64,000 nucleotides of DNA, taken from Chryseobacterium ureilyticum. Lineage in GTDB: Bacteria > Bacteroidota > Bacteroidia > Flavobacteriales > Weeksellaceae. Shown piece after piece: positions 25,203-34,078 of the stretch; position 1 is the first letter of the stretch, and the number at the start of each line of letters is the position of its first letter. The position numbers were made by a program, and so were the translations under genes. The stretch lies in the NCBI RefSeq assembly GCF_900156735.1, contig NZ_FTOL01000003.1, positions 248,001 to 312,000 of the forward strand. The letters are read 5' to 3'. The notes beneath the pieces were generated by a model, which did no database searches, was not told where the DNA came from, and saw only the letters and a program-made list of their open reading frames with translations.

Positions 25203-26073
25203 TTACTGATCATTGAACTTTTCTACTAAGATTCTTTTATAATAGTCTTTATTATGTCCGTTGATATGCTCAAGGTAATTGTATTTATCTATAAAATATT
25301 GTTTTTGGCAGCTGATAGGAAGGTGTTGAATACTATCATCATCCGTATGCTCTACAATAGGATATGTTGGAAGATTTATCTGTAAAAATTCTTGGTTTTT
25401 TGCTAAGGTTTCAATGATACTATAATCTAAGAAGTTACTGCACCGATATGTTTTTATATCTGTTTCTATGTATTTTTTGTAATAATAATTAAGAGCTTCT
25501 TTTCTGAAGGTTTTATCTCTTCTGTTAAAAGTAGAGAATAATGTAGAAAGCCAATTATATTTAATACGGTTCTTTAATCTTTTTATTGAATCTTTATCTT
25601 CAGGAGAAACAATTATGCTGGATAGTTTTACTTTCTTTAATATGTCTACTAGCAGCAGTTCTGAAACGGTTTTTTAGTTCGTTGAAGTTTTTCTTTTCAC
25701 CAATTTGTTCATAAAGAGGAATCTTTCCAAAGAGATCTACATTTAGTGTTTCAGAAATATATTCATGAAGAAAAGAATGATTTCCGGTGAATAATAAATT
25801 TTTATCCTTTTCAATAGTTATGGATAATTTTTCTTTAGGTTCTAAAAATATATTGATAGTTCTGGATAGGTTTGAACCGTTGATTGAAATAGAGTTTACC
25901 CCTGAAAATTCTTTTTTACTCTCATTGTTAAGCTTTACAGACTGATTATTATTCTTTATCATCACAGACTCATTGGTTGCATTGATAACTGTAATATTTT
26001 GGCTCTGTAGTGTTATAAAACAAAATAAGAGGATACCGAAAGTTATCCTCTTATTTAAAAACGAATATTTCAT
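25203..26073 (-). pseudogene. Secreted protein gene split by a one-base frameshift
   Basis: The upstream frame (26073-25600) gives a signal peptide ending LQSQ and about 134 residues before it veers off and stops. The frame one base over is open, without any stop, from just after the A6 tract (minus strand; plus-strand T at 25670-25675) to a TAA at 25203. Removing one A joins the frames as NELKTVSELLLVDILKKV, giving a coherent protein of about 289 aa with N-terminal beta-strands (FLEPKEKLSITIEKDKNLLF) and a helical, Lys/Tyr-rich C-terminal half. No family recognised. It follows the LTA-synthase-like gene by 16 bp. It could be a real mutation, a phase-variable tract or a sequencing error. Confidence 0.75.
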
Positions 26074-26089
26074 ATTCTAAAATATAAAA

Positions 26090-28168
26090 TTATCTGTTAA
26101 GTTGTTTGGTTTTCAGCCAATACGATGTTGACTGATATGCTGAAATGGCATCATCCACTAGCTTTTGATCTGTGTTTTTTAATAGCTTCTCATCATAATA
26201 CAGTTTGAACGCAGGTGCTAAATTACTCTTTTCCAGTTCCAAAGAGTATTGTTTTGCTTTTTTAACAGGAGAAATGATGGTTAAACGATTGTCTTTTACA
26301 AGTCCAAGGTCTTGATAAGTAGCAATATATGCCTTAGGCTGAAATTCTGGTTTGAAAACATCCTGTCCCAGAAATTTAGATTTATAGCTGAAGTTCAATA
26401 AACCGAAAAGAGTAGGCATTAGATCAATCTGTGACATCAAGGTATCAAACTTTTGTGGCTGAATAAATCCTTCTGAGAAGATCATTGCAGGAATTCTGTA
26501 TTTGTCCATAGGAAGCTCTGTTTTTCCTGCACTTGAAGCACAATGGTCTGACACAATTACAAAGACCGTATTTTTATACCAATCCTGCTTTTTTGCCATA
26601 TCGAAAAACAGCTTTAAAGAGTAATCAGTATATTTTACACCTCCTTCACGGGATTTAGCTGTTCCCGGAATATCAATTCTTCCATCAGGATATGTAAAAG
26701 GTCTGTGATTGGAAACGGTCATCCAGTGATTAAAGAACGGTTTTCCCGATTTTGCTTCGGCATTCATTACCTTAATCGCTTTTCTTGCCATATCTTCATC
26801 AGCAACACCCCAAACATTAGCAAAGGTTATTTCTTCCGGTTTAAAGTTATTTCTGTCTACAATATCATATCCATTTCCTCCAAAGAAGTCCTGCATATTA
26901 TCGAAATAACTATATCCACCATAAAGATATTTAACATCATATCCTTTTGATTTGAAAACACTTCCGGTCGTGAATTTGTTCTTGTTATCATCTCTTTTAA
27001 TGATACTTTCTCCAGCCGTAGGAGGAATACAAAGGGTTAAAGCTTCCAAGCCGCGTACAGTTCTGTTTCCTGTAGCATAAAGATTGGTAAACATAAGTGA
27101 TTTTTCAGCAAGACTATCCAGGAATGGGGTGATCTTCTGAGTATTTCCATAATGTTCAAGGAAATCTGCGGAAAGGCTTTCAATAGAGATTAAAACAACG
27201 TTTTTCTTTGCCTCAGGCTGTTCTGCAACAATGTTTCTGGATAGTGTATGTTGTGGATACTGGCTTAAGAAATTCTTTTCTGCCTGCTGTTGATCAAGTT
27301 GTGAATAGAATTGGAAATAGTCCAGTTCATTATGAGTAAATGCCCAATAGAATTTAGGAATTCCGTTAGCTTCAATTTCATCAGCGAAAACGTTATCGGA
27401 CTTTATTTGCATTAATGAAGGAATTACCATTAAACTGACAGCGCAGAGAATTGTAAATGTCCCCAGTAAGATCAATTTCTGTTTAAAGTTTGGAAGCTCA
27501 AGCAATTCATCCTTTGTCTTTTTATAGATAAACCATGTAATAGTAAGGGTAACAATCAGTATGGCTGAAAACAATGGAACTACAGGATAACTTTCCATGA
27601 TGTTTCCAATCACTTCATTGGTGTAGATCAGATAATCTACCGCGATAAAGTTATAGCGTACTCCAAATTCATTGTAGAAAAAGTATTCACTTACTCCGTT
27701 GAATATGATTGACAGAACATATAGAAGTAATGTGATAAAGTATAACACATTACGGATTTTGATTCTTTTTGTAGGAAGGAAAAGCATTAATCCGAAAAGG
27801 AATGTTTTTAATCCAACAAAAGCAAGTGCAATTTCCGTTATTGAGCCACCGTACTGTTTGAAAATATTATTAGGAATCAACCAAATGTAAAGGAAAAATA
27901 AAACCAAAGCACCAAAAATAATATAGCCGTAAGGTTTCTTATATTTTGAATTGGAAAGAAACAAGAAATAGAGGGCTAGTAGGGCACTGGCTAAGATAAA
28001 GACAAAAAAATCATTGACAATACCTACAAAGAGTACTTTAATCACCTCAAAGAAACTGAAACTAGCAGTGGTAATGGGATGAAAAAAGAATACTGTTCTT
28101 ATAATTAGAGATAGAATAAGATAAAAAACTCCTAAATACAGGAATGGTTTTACTTTTTTTAGAAACAT
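26090..28168 (-). CDS. LTA synthase / sulfatase-family membrane enzyme
   Basis: A 692-aa enzyme of the alkaline-phosphatase superfamily (LtaS/phosphoglycerol or phosphoethanolamine transferase type). Five N-terminal membrane segments (to about residue 260) precede an extracytoplasmic sulfatase domain. Active-site motifs: VLISIESLSADFLEHYGN with the metal-binding Glu, the Thr nucleophile in TGNRTVRGLEAL, NHWMTVSNHRPF and VIVSDHCASS with the Asp/His ligands. In Gram-negatives such enzymes modify glycans or lipids with phosphoglycerol or phosphoethanolamine; the exact substrate is unknown. Its promoter contains a 12-bp palindrome. Confidence 0.9.
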   Translation of the reverse strand: MFLKKVKPFLYLGVFYLILSLIIRTVFFFHPITTASFSFFEVIKVLFVGIVNDFFVFILASALLALYFLFLSNSKYKKPYGYIIFGALVLFFLYIWLIPNNIFKQYGGSITEIALAFVGLKTFLFGLMLFLPTKRIKIRNVLYFITLLLYVLSIIFNGVSEYFFYNEFGVRYNFIAVDYLIYTNEVIGNIMESYPVVPLFSAILIVTLTITWFIYKKTKDELLELPNFKQKLILLGTFTILCAVSLMVIPSLMQIKSDNVFADEIEANGIPKFYWAFTHNELDYFQFYSQLDQQQAEKNFLSQYPQHTLSRNIVAEQPEAKKNVVLISIESLSADFLEHYGNTQKITPFLDSLAEKSLMFTNLYATGNRTVRGLEALTLCIPPTAGESIIKRDDNKNKFTTGSVFKSKGYDVKYLYGGYSYFDNMQDFFGGNGYDIVDRNNFKPEEITFANVWGVADEDMARKAIKVMNAEAKSGKPFFNHWMTVSNHRPFTYPDGRIDIPGTAKSREGGVKYTDYSLKLFFDMAKKQDWYKNTVFVIVSDHCASSAGKTELPMDKYRIPAMIFSEGFIQPQKFDTLMSQIDLMPTLFGLLNFSYKSKFLGQDVFKPEFQPKAYIATYQDLGLVKDNRLTIISPVKKAKQYSLELEKSNLAPAFKLYYDEKLLKNTDQKLVDDAISAYQSTSYWLKTKQLNR

Positions 28169-28193
28169 GGATTTATGGTCTATACGATTTTCG

Positions 28194-28201
28194 CAAAGAT
28201 A
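28194..28201 (-). promoter_or_regulatory. -7 box of the LTA-synthase-like gene
   Basis: Minus-strand TATCTTTG, 25 bp before the ATG. No TTG at the standard -33 distance. Confidence 0.6.
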
Positions 28202-28204
28202 GTT

Positions 28205-28216
28205 GTTGTATACAAC
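28205..28216. promoter_or_regulatory. Palindromic operator candidate
   Basis: GTTGTATACAAC is a perfect 12-bp inverted repeat ending 3 bp upstream of the TATCTTTG box, in the spacer where a repressor would block RNA polymerase. The regulator is unknown. Confidence 0.45.
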
Positions 28217-28333
28217 TTTTAGCTTAAAAAAAGTAAAACATACTATTTATTAATAAGATTTTAAGAATATAAGGTAGTGATTTAAACAGATGTTTAATGG
28301 ATTTGGCATTATTTTAAAACCTTTCAACAAAAA

Positions 28334-28355
28334 AGGACTATTAAAAAAATAGTCC
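28334..28355 (-). terminator. ribH terminator
   Basis: GGACTATT (28335-28342) pairs with AATAGTCC (28348-28355) around an A5 loop; on the minus strand it is followed by TTTTTTG. Confidence 0.8.
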
Positions 28356-28381
28356 CATATATTGTTAAAGTATATCAAAGT

Positions 28382-28900
28382 TTAAGAATGTCCAAAACCG
28401 ATATTTCCTTTTTTATCAGATAGATTCTTTTTGAAATCAATCATTCTTAAAGCAGTAACTGCTGCTTCAACACCTTTATTTCCAAGGTCGCCTCCGCTTC
28501 TAGCGATAGATTGTTCCTTTGTATCATCTGTTAATACACAGAAAATAGTAGGAGTATCCGTCATGATGTTACAATCCTTAATACCTTGTGCTACTGCAGA
28601 GCATACATAGTCGAAGTGAGGCGTTTCACCACGGATTACGCATCCGATAGAAATTACTGCGTCGTATTTTCTTTCTTTACAAAGCTGCATACTTGCATAG
28701 CTCAATTCAAAAGCTCCGGGAACAGGGAAAAGCTTAATGTTTTCAGGTTTTACGCCTTCTTTTTCAAGAATTTCCAAAGCTGCGTCACGAAGATTGTACG
28801 TTACAAAATCATTCCACTCAGAAAAAACAATGCCGATAGAAAAATCTTCGGCATTAGTTATATGAAGTGGCTTGTAATCGGAAAGATTAACTGTTGCCAT
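28382..28900 (-). CDS. ribH: 6,7-dimethyl-8-ribityllumazine synthase
   Basis: A 172-aa riboflavin-pathway enzyme that condenses the ribityl pyrimidine with dihydroxybutanone phosphate to lumazine. Motifs: FSEWNDFVTYNL, VPGAFELSYA with the substrate-binding segment, ISIGCVIRGETPHFDYVCSAVAQGI with the catalytic His, and a conserved Gly-rich end. It lies 3 bp after the TPR protein gene, so the two are co-transcribed; no FMN riboswitch precedes it and no other rib gene is in the window. Confidence 0.97.
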   Translation of the reverse strand: MATVNLSDYKPLHITNAEDFSIGIVFSEWNDFVTYNLRDAALEILEKEGVKPENIKLFPVPGAFELSYASMQLCKERKYDAVISIGCVIRGETPHFDYVCSAVAQGIKDCNIMTDTPTIFCVLTDDTKEQSIARSGGDLGNKGVEAAVTALRMIDFKKNLSDKKGNIGFGHS

Positions 28901-28903
28901 TTT

Positions 28904-29611
28904 TTAATAATATTTAGTCATTTCAATGTAAGAATCAGACATTCCGTTGTCATAATCCTGGTATTTCTCGTCAATTGCAGAGAAGTATTTTTTAGCTTCT
29001 GCATTTTTCTTTAATCCTAATGCTACGATACCTGCTTTTCTTGTGAAGAAATAAGTTGTATATGGATCATCAGAAGCAGTAGCTGCTTTGTCTAATAGTG
29101 ATAAAGCTTCATCATTTTTATTCAATCCTGACTTCGCATCTGCCATAGCACCATATTTCATTGCTACTAACGTTTTGTTGTCTGAAGAGAATTTATCTAA
29201 AAGATCATAAGCTTCCTGAAATTTTCCTTCTTTGAACTTCAATAAACCAGCGTTGTAAGCAGATAATTGTCCGATGCTTGTTCCAGAATATTCATTAGCC
29301 GTACCAATGAAACCTGGGTTTGCAGCAGATTTTCCACCTAAAGCTTCTTTCTCTTTATTTTCATTAAGATTTTTCTGAGCAGCAAGGAAACTTTTTACAG
29401 CTTCAACATTTTTAGGAGCAACTACAAATTGCTTATATCCGAAGAATCCTAAAACTCCTAAAACTAAAACTCCAAATACAATACCTAAAGGTTTTGAATA
29501 TTTTTCAAGAAATCTCTCAGTGTTTAAGGCTTCTCTGTCAAGGTCTTTGAAGAACTCAACGGTTTCTTTACCTTCTTGCTCGTTCTGAGCATTCTTTCCC
29601 AATTTTGCCAT
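28904..29611 (-). CDS. Membrane-anchored TPR protein (YfgM-like)
   Basis: A 235-aa protein. A charged cytosolic N-terminus (GKETVEFFKDLDREALNTERFLEKY) leads into one membrane segment (PLGIVFGVLVLGVLGFFGYKQF, about 41-62) and then helical repeats (AYNAGLLKFKEGKFQEAYDLL, DEALSLLDKAA, KNAEAKKYFSAI) of TPR type. The layout matches YfgM-like translocon-associated proteins and similar Bacteroidota proteins. Role unknown; a periplasmic chaperone or scaffold is plausible. It shares an operon with ribH and has its own promoter. Confidence 0.85.
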   Translation of the reverse strand: MAKLGKNAQNEQEGKETVEFFKDLDREALNTERFLEKYSKPLGIVFGVLVLGVLGFFGYKQFVVAPKNVEAVKSFLAAQKNLNENKEKEALGGKSAANPGFIGTANEYSGTSIGQLSAYNAGLLKFKEGKFQEAYDLLDKFSSDNKTLVAMKYGAMADAKSGLNKNDEALSLLDKAATASDDPYTTYFFTRKAGIVALGLKKNAEAKKYFSAIDEKYQDYDNGMSDSYIEMTKYY

Positions 29612-29632
29612 AAGTTTTTAAAAATTGAATTG

Positions 29633-29662
29633 CAAATTTAATTGTTTCTTAGAGATTTACAA
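29633..29662 (-). promoter_or_regulatory. Promoter of the TPR-ribH operon
   Basis: Minus-strand TTG (29662-29660), 19 bp, TAAATTTG (29640-29633). The box ends 21 bp before the ATG. Confidence 0.75.
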
Positions 29663-29715
29663 AATACTTTTAGAGCATTGTTCTATAAATGTTATGAATT
29701 ATCAATCATTAACAA

Positions 29716-29750
29716 TAAAAATGCCTCGAAAACATAGTTTACGAAGCATT
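29716..29750 (-). terminator. apt terminator
   Basis: AATGC-c-TCG (29720-29728) pairs with CGA-a-GCATT (29742-29750) with one mismatch; on the minus strand a TTTTTATT run follows. Confidence 0.7.
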
Positions 29751-29770
29751 AATTTTTTTGTCTGTGTAGA

Positions 29771-30307
29771 TTAATATTCTAAAATGTGGTAAACTTCTGC
29801 ACCGAATTTTTTTAGTTTTTCATCGCCATTCAGTCCTTTTAAGCCAATCAGGAAACTGAATTGAGAAACAGTTGCGCCTTGTTTTTCTACTAATTTAGCG
29901 GCTGCTTCCGTAGTTCCTCCTGTTGCCAAAAGATCATCATGAATTAAAACCCTTTGTCCGGGCTTTATTTGTCCTTCGCGGGTTTCAATGATAGCACTTC
30001 CATATTCCAGGTCATATTTTTCTGAAATGACTGGTGGTGGAAGTTTTCCTGCTTTTCTTATTAAGATAAAAGGAACTTCTAAAGCTACTGCAATAGCAAT
30101 TCCGAAAAGATAACCACGGCTTTCTATTCCGCATACTGCATCTACTTTTCCTTTACTGTTGGCAGCAAGGTCTGCAATTACATCTTCATAAAGTTTAGGA
30201 TCTAAGAAAATAGGGGAAATATCTTTAAACTGAATCCCGGGAATGGGAAAGTCTGAGATATTTTCAATTGTTTCTTCTAATTTTCTGATCAGTTCTGGTG
30301 AAGCCAT
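29771..30307 (-). CDS. apt: Adenine phosphoribosyltransferase
   Basis: A 178-aa purine-salvage enzyme (adenine + PRPP to AMP). Blocks: IENISDFPIPGIQFKDISPIF at the N-terminus, VDAVCGIESRGYLFGIAIA, IRKAGKLPPPVISEKYDLEYG and the PRPP loop VLIHDDLLATGGTTEAA. Length is typical. Its ATG directly follows the stop of the upstream lipoprotein gene with no gap, indicating co-transcription. Confidence 0.97.
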   Translation of the reverse strand: MASPELIRKLEETIENISDFPIPGIQFKDISPIFLDPKLYEDVIADLAANSKGKVDAVCGIESRGYLFGIAIAVALEVPFILIRKAGKLPPPVISEKYDLEYGSAIIETREGQIKPGQRVLIHDDLLATGGTTEAAAKLVEKQGATVSQFSFLIGLKGLNGDEKLKKFGAEVYHILEY

Positions 30308-31513
30308 TTATGGATTGATTTTATAGCTGGAAATTTTCCAGTCTCCGTTTACATTTTTAAGTCCGAAAGTTACTTTCAGAGAAGTTGTTTTACCGCTCTT
30401 ATCCGTTACATCATACGTAGCGTTTACACTTGCGCCATTAGCATTAGAAGCACTTGTTGTAATGTTTTTTACACTTACATTTTTTACTGCACCAAAACCA
30501 GAGTTAGGATTAGAGAATGACTCATAGCTTCCCCAGCTTGGATTATTGGATGCGTCATAAGCTGCTTTTAGATTTTGAGAGCTTACACTGCTCAAGAACT
30601 TGCTAACTGTATTTTTAGGATCTGCAGCTGGCTGTTTTGGAGCCGCTGGAGCAGTAGGTGTTGCTGTTGCAGGATCTGTTGTTGCAGATGGAGTAGTGGC
30701 GGATGGATTATTTGGATCTACCACAGCACTTGGTTGTTGTACAACAGCTGCTGTATCTGTTTTAGGAACTGCTGGAACTTTCAGGGCTGCTGCGTTTACA
30801 TCAAGCCCGATTTTTGACATTTTAAAGGTCTTTGCAGTTGTTTTTACTGAAACTGTAATGTCGATTTTATTATCTATCACTTTAGATGCCGGAATAGAAG
30901 AGAACTTAAGGTTAAACCCTTTAAAGTTGTTATCCTGCATTAAGTTTTTAGCTGTAGAAAGTCTTACCCCGTTGCTGAATACTTCCAATGTAGCTTCAAG
31001 CCCAGCTCCAGTGAATGATACAGGGTTTCCGGCAGCATCTACAAGTCTAGGTACAATTTGAATAGAAGTAGGTGCACCGCTTCCGTCATCACCAGTTGGT
31101 CTTGTGACAATGCTTAATGCTCCAGCTTTTACATCATTCGGATCGCTTTCTTTAGCTTTATCATCCCCGAAGATATTCATTTCACCTAGAGATGGCGGGT
31201 CAGTACTTACCCATTCTATACCATTTTTTTGAGCGACTTCGTCAGCAAGAGTCATGATCTCAGGAACTTTCTTTCCGTTAATCAGTTTTCCAAGAGCTTT
31301 TAACTCATTTACATCACCATCAGCCTCTACACCAAATGTTTTAAGGATATAAAGAGCTTCATTAAACTTAATCTGCTTAATGGTTGGTAGGCTGGAAGTC
31401 ATATCATTAATACTTGACTGCAGCGTTTTAGTATTCGTAGCATCTACATGATCTTTCTTACATGCTGTAAAAAGCAACAGACTGAAAACAAGTAGAAAAG
31501 AAAACTTTTTCAT
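30308..31513 (-). CDS. Lipoprotein with a low-complexity linker and NTF2-like tail
   Basis: A 401-aa lipoprotein: signal peptide and lipobox LFTACKK, with Cys18 lipidated. The N-terminal half (about 25-235) is a folded domain with no family I recognise. Residues about 237-300 are a Pro/Thr/Ala/Asp-rich linker. The C-terminal about 100 residues (NTVSKFLSSVSSQNLKAAYDAS to NGDWKISSYKI) have the look of an NTF2-like or DUF4878 fold. Located on the periplasmic face of a membrane. Operon with apt; promoter at 31531. Confidence 0.82.
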   Translation of the reverse strand: MKKFSFLLVFSLLLFTACKKDHVDATNTKTLQSSINDMTSSLPTIKQIKFNEALYILKTFGVEADGDVNELKALGKLINGKKVPEIMTLADEVAQKNGIEWVSTDPPSLGEMNIFGDDKAKESDPNDVKAGALSIVTRPTGDDGSGAPTSIQIVPRLVDAAGNPVSFTGAGLEATLEVFSNGVRLSTAKNLMQDNNFKGFNLKFSSIPASKVIDNKIDITVSVKTTAKTFKMSKIGLDVNAAALKVPAVPKTDTAAVVQQPSAVVDPNNPSATTPSATTDPATATPTAPAAPKQPAADPKNTVSKFLSSVSSQNLKAAYDASNNPSWGSYESFSNPNSGFGAVKNVSVKNITTSASNANGASVNATYDVTDKSGKTTSLKVTFGLKNVNGDWKISSYKINP

Positions 31514-31530
31514 TTTTATTTGGTTTGTTG

Positions 31531-31538
31531 CAAATTTA
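31531..31538 (-). promoter_or_regulatory. -7 box of the lipoprotein-apt operon
   Basis: Minus-strand TAAATTTG, 17 bp before the ATG; no clear -33 box. Confidence 0.5.
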
Positions 31539-31563
31539 GTAAAACCTTTATTAATAGTTGATT

Positions 31564-32580
31564 TTATTTTTTGTTTTGTTTTTCCTGTAGATCGCCTTTA
31601 AAGAAACTACTGAAAATAGTCTGCATATTAGGGAATGAAGCGTCTTGCCAGTATTGAGTTTTATAATTGCTTATTTCTGTATTGAATTTTACACTTTCCA
31701 TCTTATTCTCATTGCTGAAGCTGATTTCAGTAGTGTAAAAATTTTCATAGGAAATAACCTGATTATAGTCTTTCTCACTTTTATGTTTTAGCTTAATATA
31801 TTCTATTTCATTAAATTCAAGAAGGTCTTTGAGGGTTTTCTGAGAATTTTTTTCAAAAGCAATATTTTGAATACCTCTTAAATCAAAAAATCGGAATCCA
31901 AATAGTGCAAACTCTTTTTTCTGAAGATATTCTCCTATAACTTCTATTTCATCTTTTGAAGTTCCTTTAAGTTCTTTAATTCTTGTATTCTTCTTTTTAA
32001 ATTCTTCAAGATTACCTACCTTTTTCAGTTTAGGAGGATTCAGCGAGTTTCCATAGTCCCAGCTTGCTGTTTGTTTTTTTTCTTCTTTTGGGTCATTCAG
32101 TCTGAAAATTCTGTATTGTTCAACATTTGTACTTTTTAACTTTTTCGTTTTATTATCAAAAATATAGGTAATGACTCCATCCGCATAACCATTTAATTTG
32201 CTGTTGACCGTAACATATGAATTGAAGTTTCCTTTAATAAGAATATATTTTGCCGGTTTATTATTCTTGATTACTACAGTTTCTATTTCTTTTACCTGAT
32301 CATTGATTTTGATGACAGACTGGTCTAGTTCTGAATACGAAAGATTGGCAACCGGAAAATTATTATAGACTAATTGAAATTTCTCCTGGGAAGGGGATAA
32401 TGATTGTTTTTCAATTTTACCATCAGTATCTGAATAGGCGAGGATACTTCCATCTCTGCCAAATACTGAAACTTTAGAAAGCGGTTTATTCGTTTTTTCG
32501 GATATGAATGTAATAGTCTGCGCATTTGTAAAGACGGAGATTAGACTAAAGATAATGTAGAACAGGTAAATTCTTTTCAT
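31564..32580 (-). CDS. Secreted protein with a short CarboxypepD-like N-terminus
   Basis: A 338-aa protein. Signal peptide residues 1-20, ending TNAQ. Residues 22-100 (TITFISEKTNKPLSKVSVFGRDGSILAYSDTDGKIE) look like the carboxypeptidase-regulatory/peptidase-associated fold that begins many Bacteroidota surface proteins. The remainder is beta-rich and Lys/Asn-rich with no known domain (residues 120-200 resemble outer-membrane-lipoprotein folds). Function unknown. A single gene, 50 bp upstream of the lipoprotein gene on the same strand. Confidence 0.8.
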   Translation of the reverse strand: MKRIYLFYIIFSLISVFTNAQTITFISEKTNKPLSKVSVFGRDGSILAYSDTDGKIEKQSLSPSQEKFQLVYNNFPVANLSYSELDQSVIKINDQVKEIETVVIKNNKPAKYILIKGNFNSYVTVNSKLNGYADGVITYIFDNKTKKLKSTNVEQYRIFRLNDPKEEKKQTASWDYGNSLNPPKLKKVGNLEEFKKKNTRIKELKGTSKDEIEVIGEYLQKKEFALFGFRFFDLRGIQNIAFEKNSQKTLKDLLEFNEIEYIKLKHKSEKDYNQVISYENFYTTEISFSNENKMESVKFNTEISNYKTQYWQDASFPNMQTIFSSFFKGDLQEKQNKK

Positions 32581-32681
32581 AGAAGGAGCTTATTTTGGTT
32601 TTAAAGATGAAGGCAGTCTTACTTAATGTGAGAATGAAAAATGATTGTTCTAAAAGACAATTATTCACCTCATGGCATAAA

Positions 32682-32713
32682 AAAAGACTGATCGTTTTAA
32701 CAATCAGTCTTTT
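32682..32713. terminator. Terminator of the Alternative Complex III operon
   Basis: AAAGACTGAT (32683-32692) pairs with ATCAGTCTTT (32703-32712). On the minus strand it is followed by a T7 run. It lies 26 bp after the actF stop. Confidence 0.85.
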
Positions 32714-32738
32714 AGAATTTTATTTTGTTACAAGCTCC

Positions 32739-34070
32739 TTAGAAAGGATACTCATAAATTTCAGATTCGTGTAGGTAAGGGTTTCCTGTAGGGATCAACT
32801 TCAGTTTAGATAAAGCTGAAAGTACAGTAAACATAAATAGTCCAGCTACGAATAGAACCGCTCCCAGGATTAACAAGAATACTTCAGGAGTGTTCCAGAA
32901 TGGTCCTACCGTTCCTGGCATTACCATGTTGAAGTAATCTAAAAGGTGTCCTAAGATAACTACTACTGCCATTGTGGTAACCACTTTGTAGTTTCTCTTG
33001 ATGCTGCTACTTACTAATACCAATAGTGGTAATAAGAAGTTAATAATCAACATTGGTAAGAATGTAGTACCGTAGTGTTGGAATCTTCCAAAGAAGTAGT
33101 TAACCTCTTCCGGAACGTTTGCATACCAATAAAGCATGAACTGAGCGAACCATGTATATGTCCAAAGCATACTTGTAGCGAAAAGGAATACTCCTAAATC
33201 GTGTAAGTGATTATCATTGAACTGTGGTAAGAAACCATTTTTCTTAAGGTAAACACTTAATAGAATGATTACAGCAATACCACTTGAAAGGCAACTAACC
33301 ATTGAATACCAGATATACATTGTAGAATACCAGTGAGGGTCAATAGACATCAACCAGTCCCAAGCCCAAGCAGCAGAAGCAAATCCGAAGAATGCGATAT
33401 ATCCTACTGCCCATCTGTAAAGCATTTGATACTCAACTTTAGATTTAGTATCATCCACTTTTTTAGACTGAGCTTTAAGTTTCCATGCGAAGAAAGAAGC
33501 ACCTACTACGTAAATGATCGTTCTGATAGCATAGAAAGGTATGTTTAAGAATCTTTTCTTTTCGAATAAAATTACGTCAAAGTGTGCAGATTCAGGATTC
33601 GTTAATTCCGGATCCATCCAGTGGAATAGGTGACCATTGTGAGTGATATTTAAAATCATCATGATAACCAGAATAGCACCTCCGTAAGGAATATAAGAAG
33701 CAATAGCTTCCATTACTCTTGTAATAATAATTGGCCAACCAGCGTGGGCAGCATGCTGAATACAGTAAAAAAACAATACAGCACAACTTACTCCAAAGAA
33801 GAACACAGCTACAAAGTGCAGCGATGCTAACGGCTGGTTGTGTACTTGCATAGTAGCATGCTCTAAGTGAGCAGCATGATCCTGCGGTCCAACCATTTCA
33901 CTTGAGTGTGTAGGAGCATCATGTCCAGAAGCGTGAACAGCTTCCATCATGTGTTCTATTTGCTCAGTAGAAAGTCCTTTGTTCATAAAGAAACCAATAC
34001 CAAACAGAACTAAACCTACAACAAGAAGTATGATAGAAGTTGATTTTAATTTTGGTGAAAAACTATACAT
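32739..34070 (-). CDS. actF: Alternative Complex III quinol-oxidoreductase subunit ActF
   Basis: A 443-aa membrane subunit with about ten segments, the second quinone-type NrfD-like subunit of Alternative Complex III (menaquinol:cytochrome c oxidoreductase). It has a His-rich loop near the N-terminus (HMMEAVHASGHDAPTHSSE). Hydrophobic blocks SAAWAWDWLMSIDPHWYSTMYIWY, TSMLWTYTWFAQFMLYWYANVPEE and FFGRFQHYGTTFLPMLIINFLLP match ActF. Last gene of the six-gene operon, 8 bp after actE. Confidence 0.93.
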   Translation of the reverse strand: MYSFSPKLKSTSIILLVVGLVLFGIGFFMNKGLSTEQIEHMMEAVHASGHDAPTHSSEMVGPQDHAAHLEHATMQVHNQPLASLHFVAVFFFGVSCAVLFFYCIQHAAHAGWPIIITRVMEAIASYIPYGGAILVIMMILNITHNGHLFHWMDPELTNPESAHFDVILFEKKRFLNIPFYAIRTIIYVVGASFFAWKLKAQSKKVDDTKSKVEYQMLYRWAVGYIAFFGFASAAWAWDWLMSIDPHWYSTMYIWYSMVSCLSSGIAVIILLSVYLKKNGFLPQFNDNHLHDLGVFLFATSMLWTYTWFAQFMLYWYANVPEEVNYFFGRFQHYGTTFLPMLIINFLLPLLVLVSSSIKRNYKVVTTMAVVVILGHLLDYFNMVMPGTVGPFWNTPEVFLLILGAVLFVAGLFMFTVLSALSKLKLIPTGNPYLHESEIYEYPF

Positions 34071-34078
34071 TTCTTTTC

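Noticed and set aside
30600..31061. Plus-strand 153-codon frame opposite the lipoprotein
   Set aside because: It is the complement of the Ala/Thr/Pro-rich linker; Ala/Val/Gly-rich translation with no recognisable domain.
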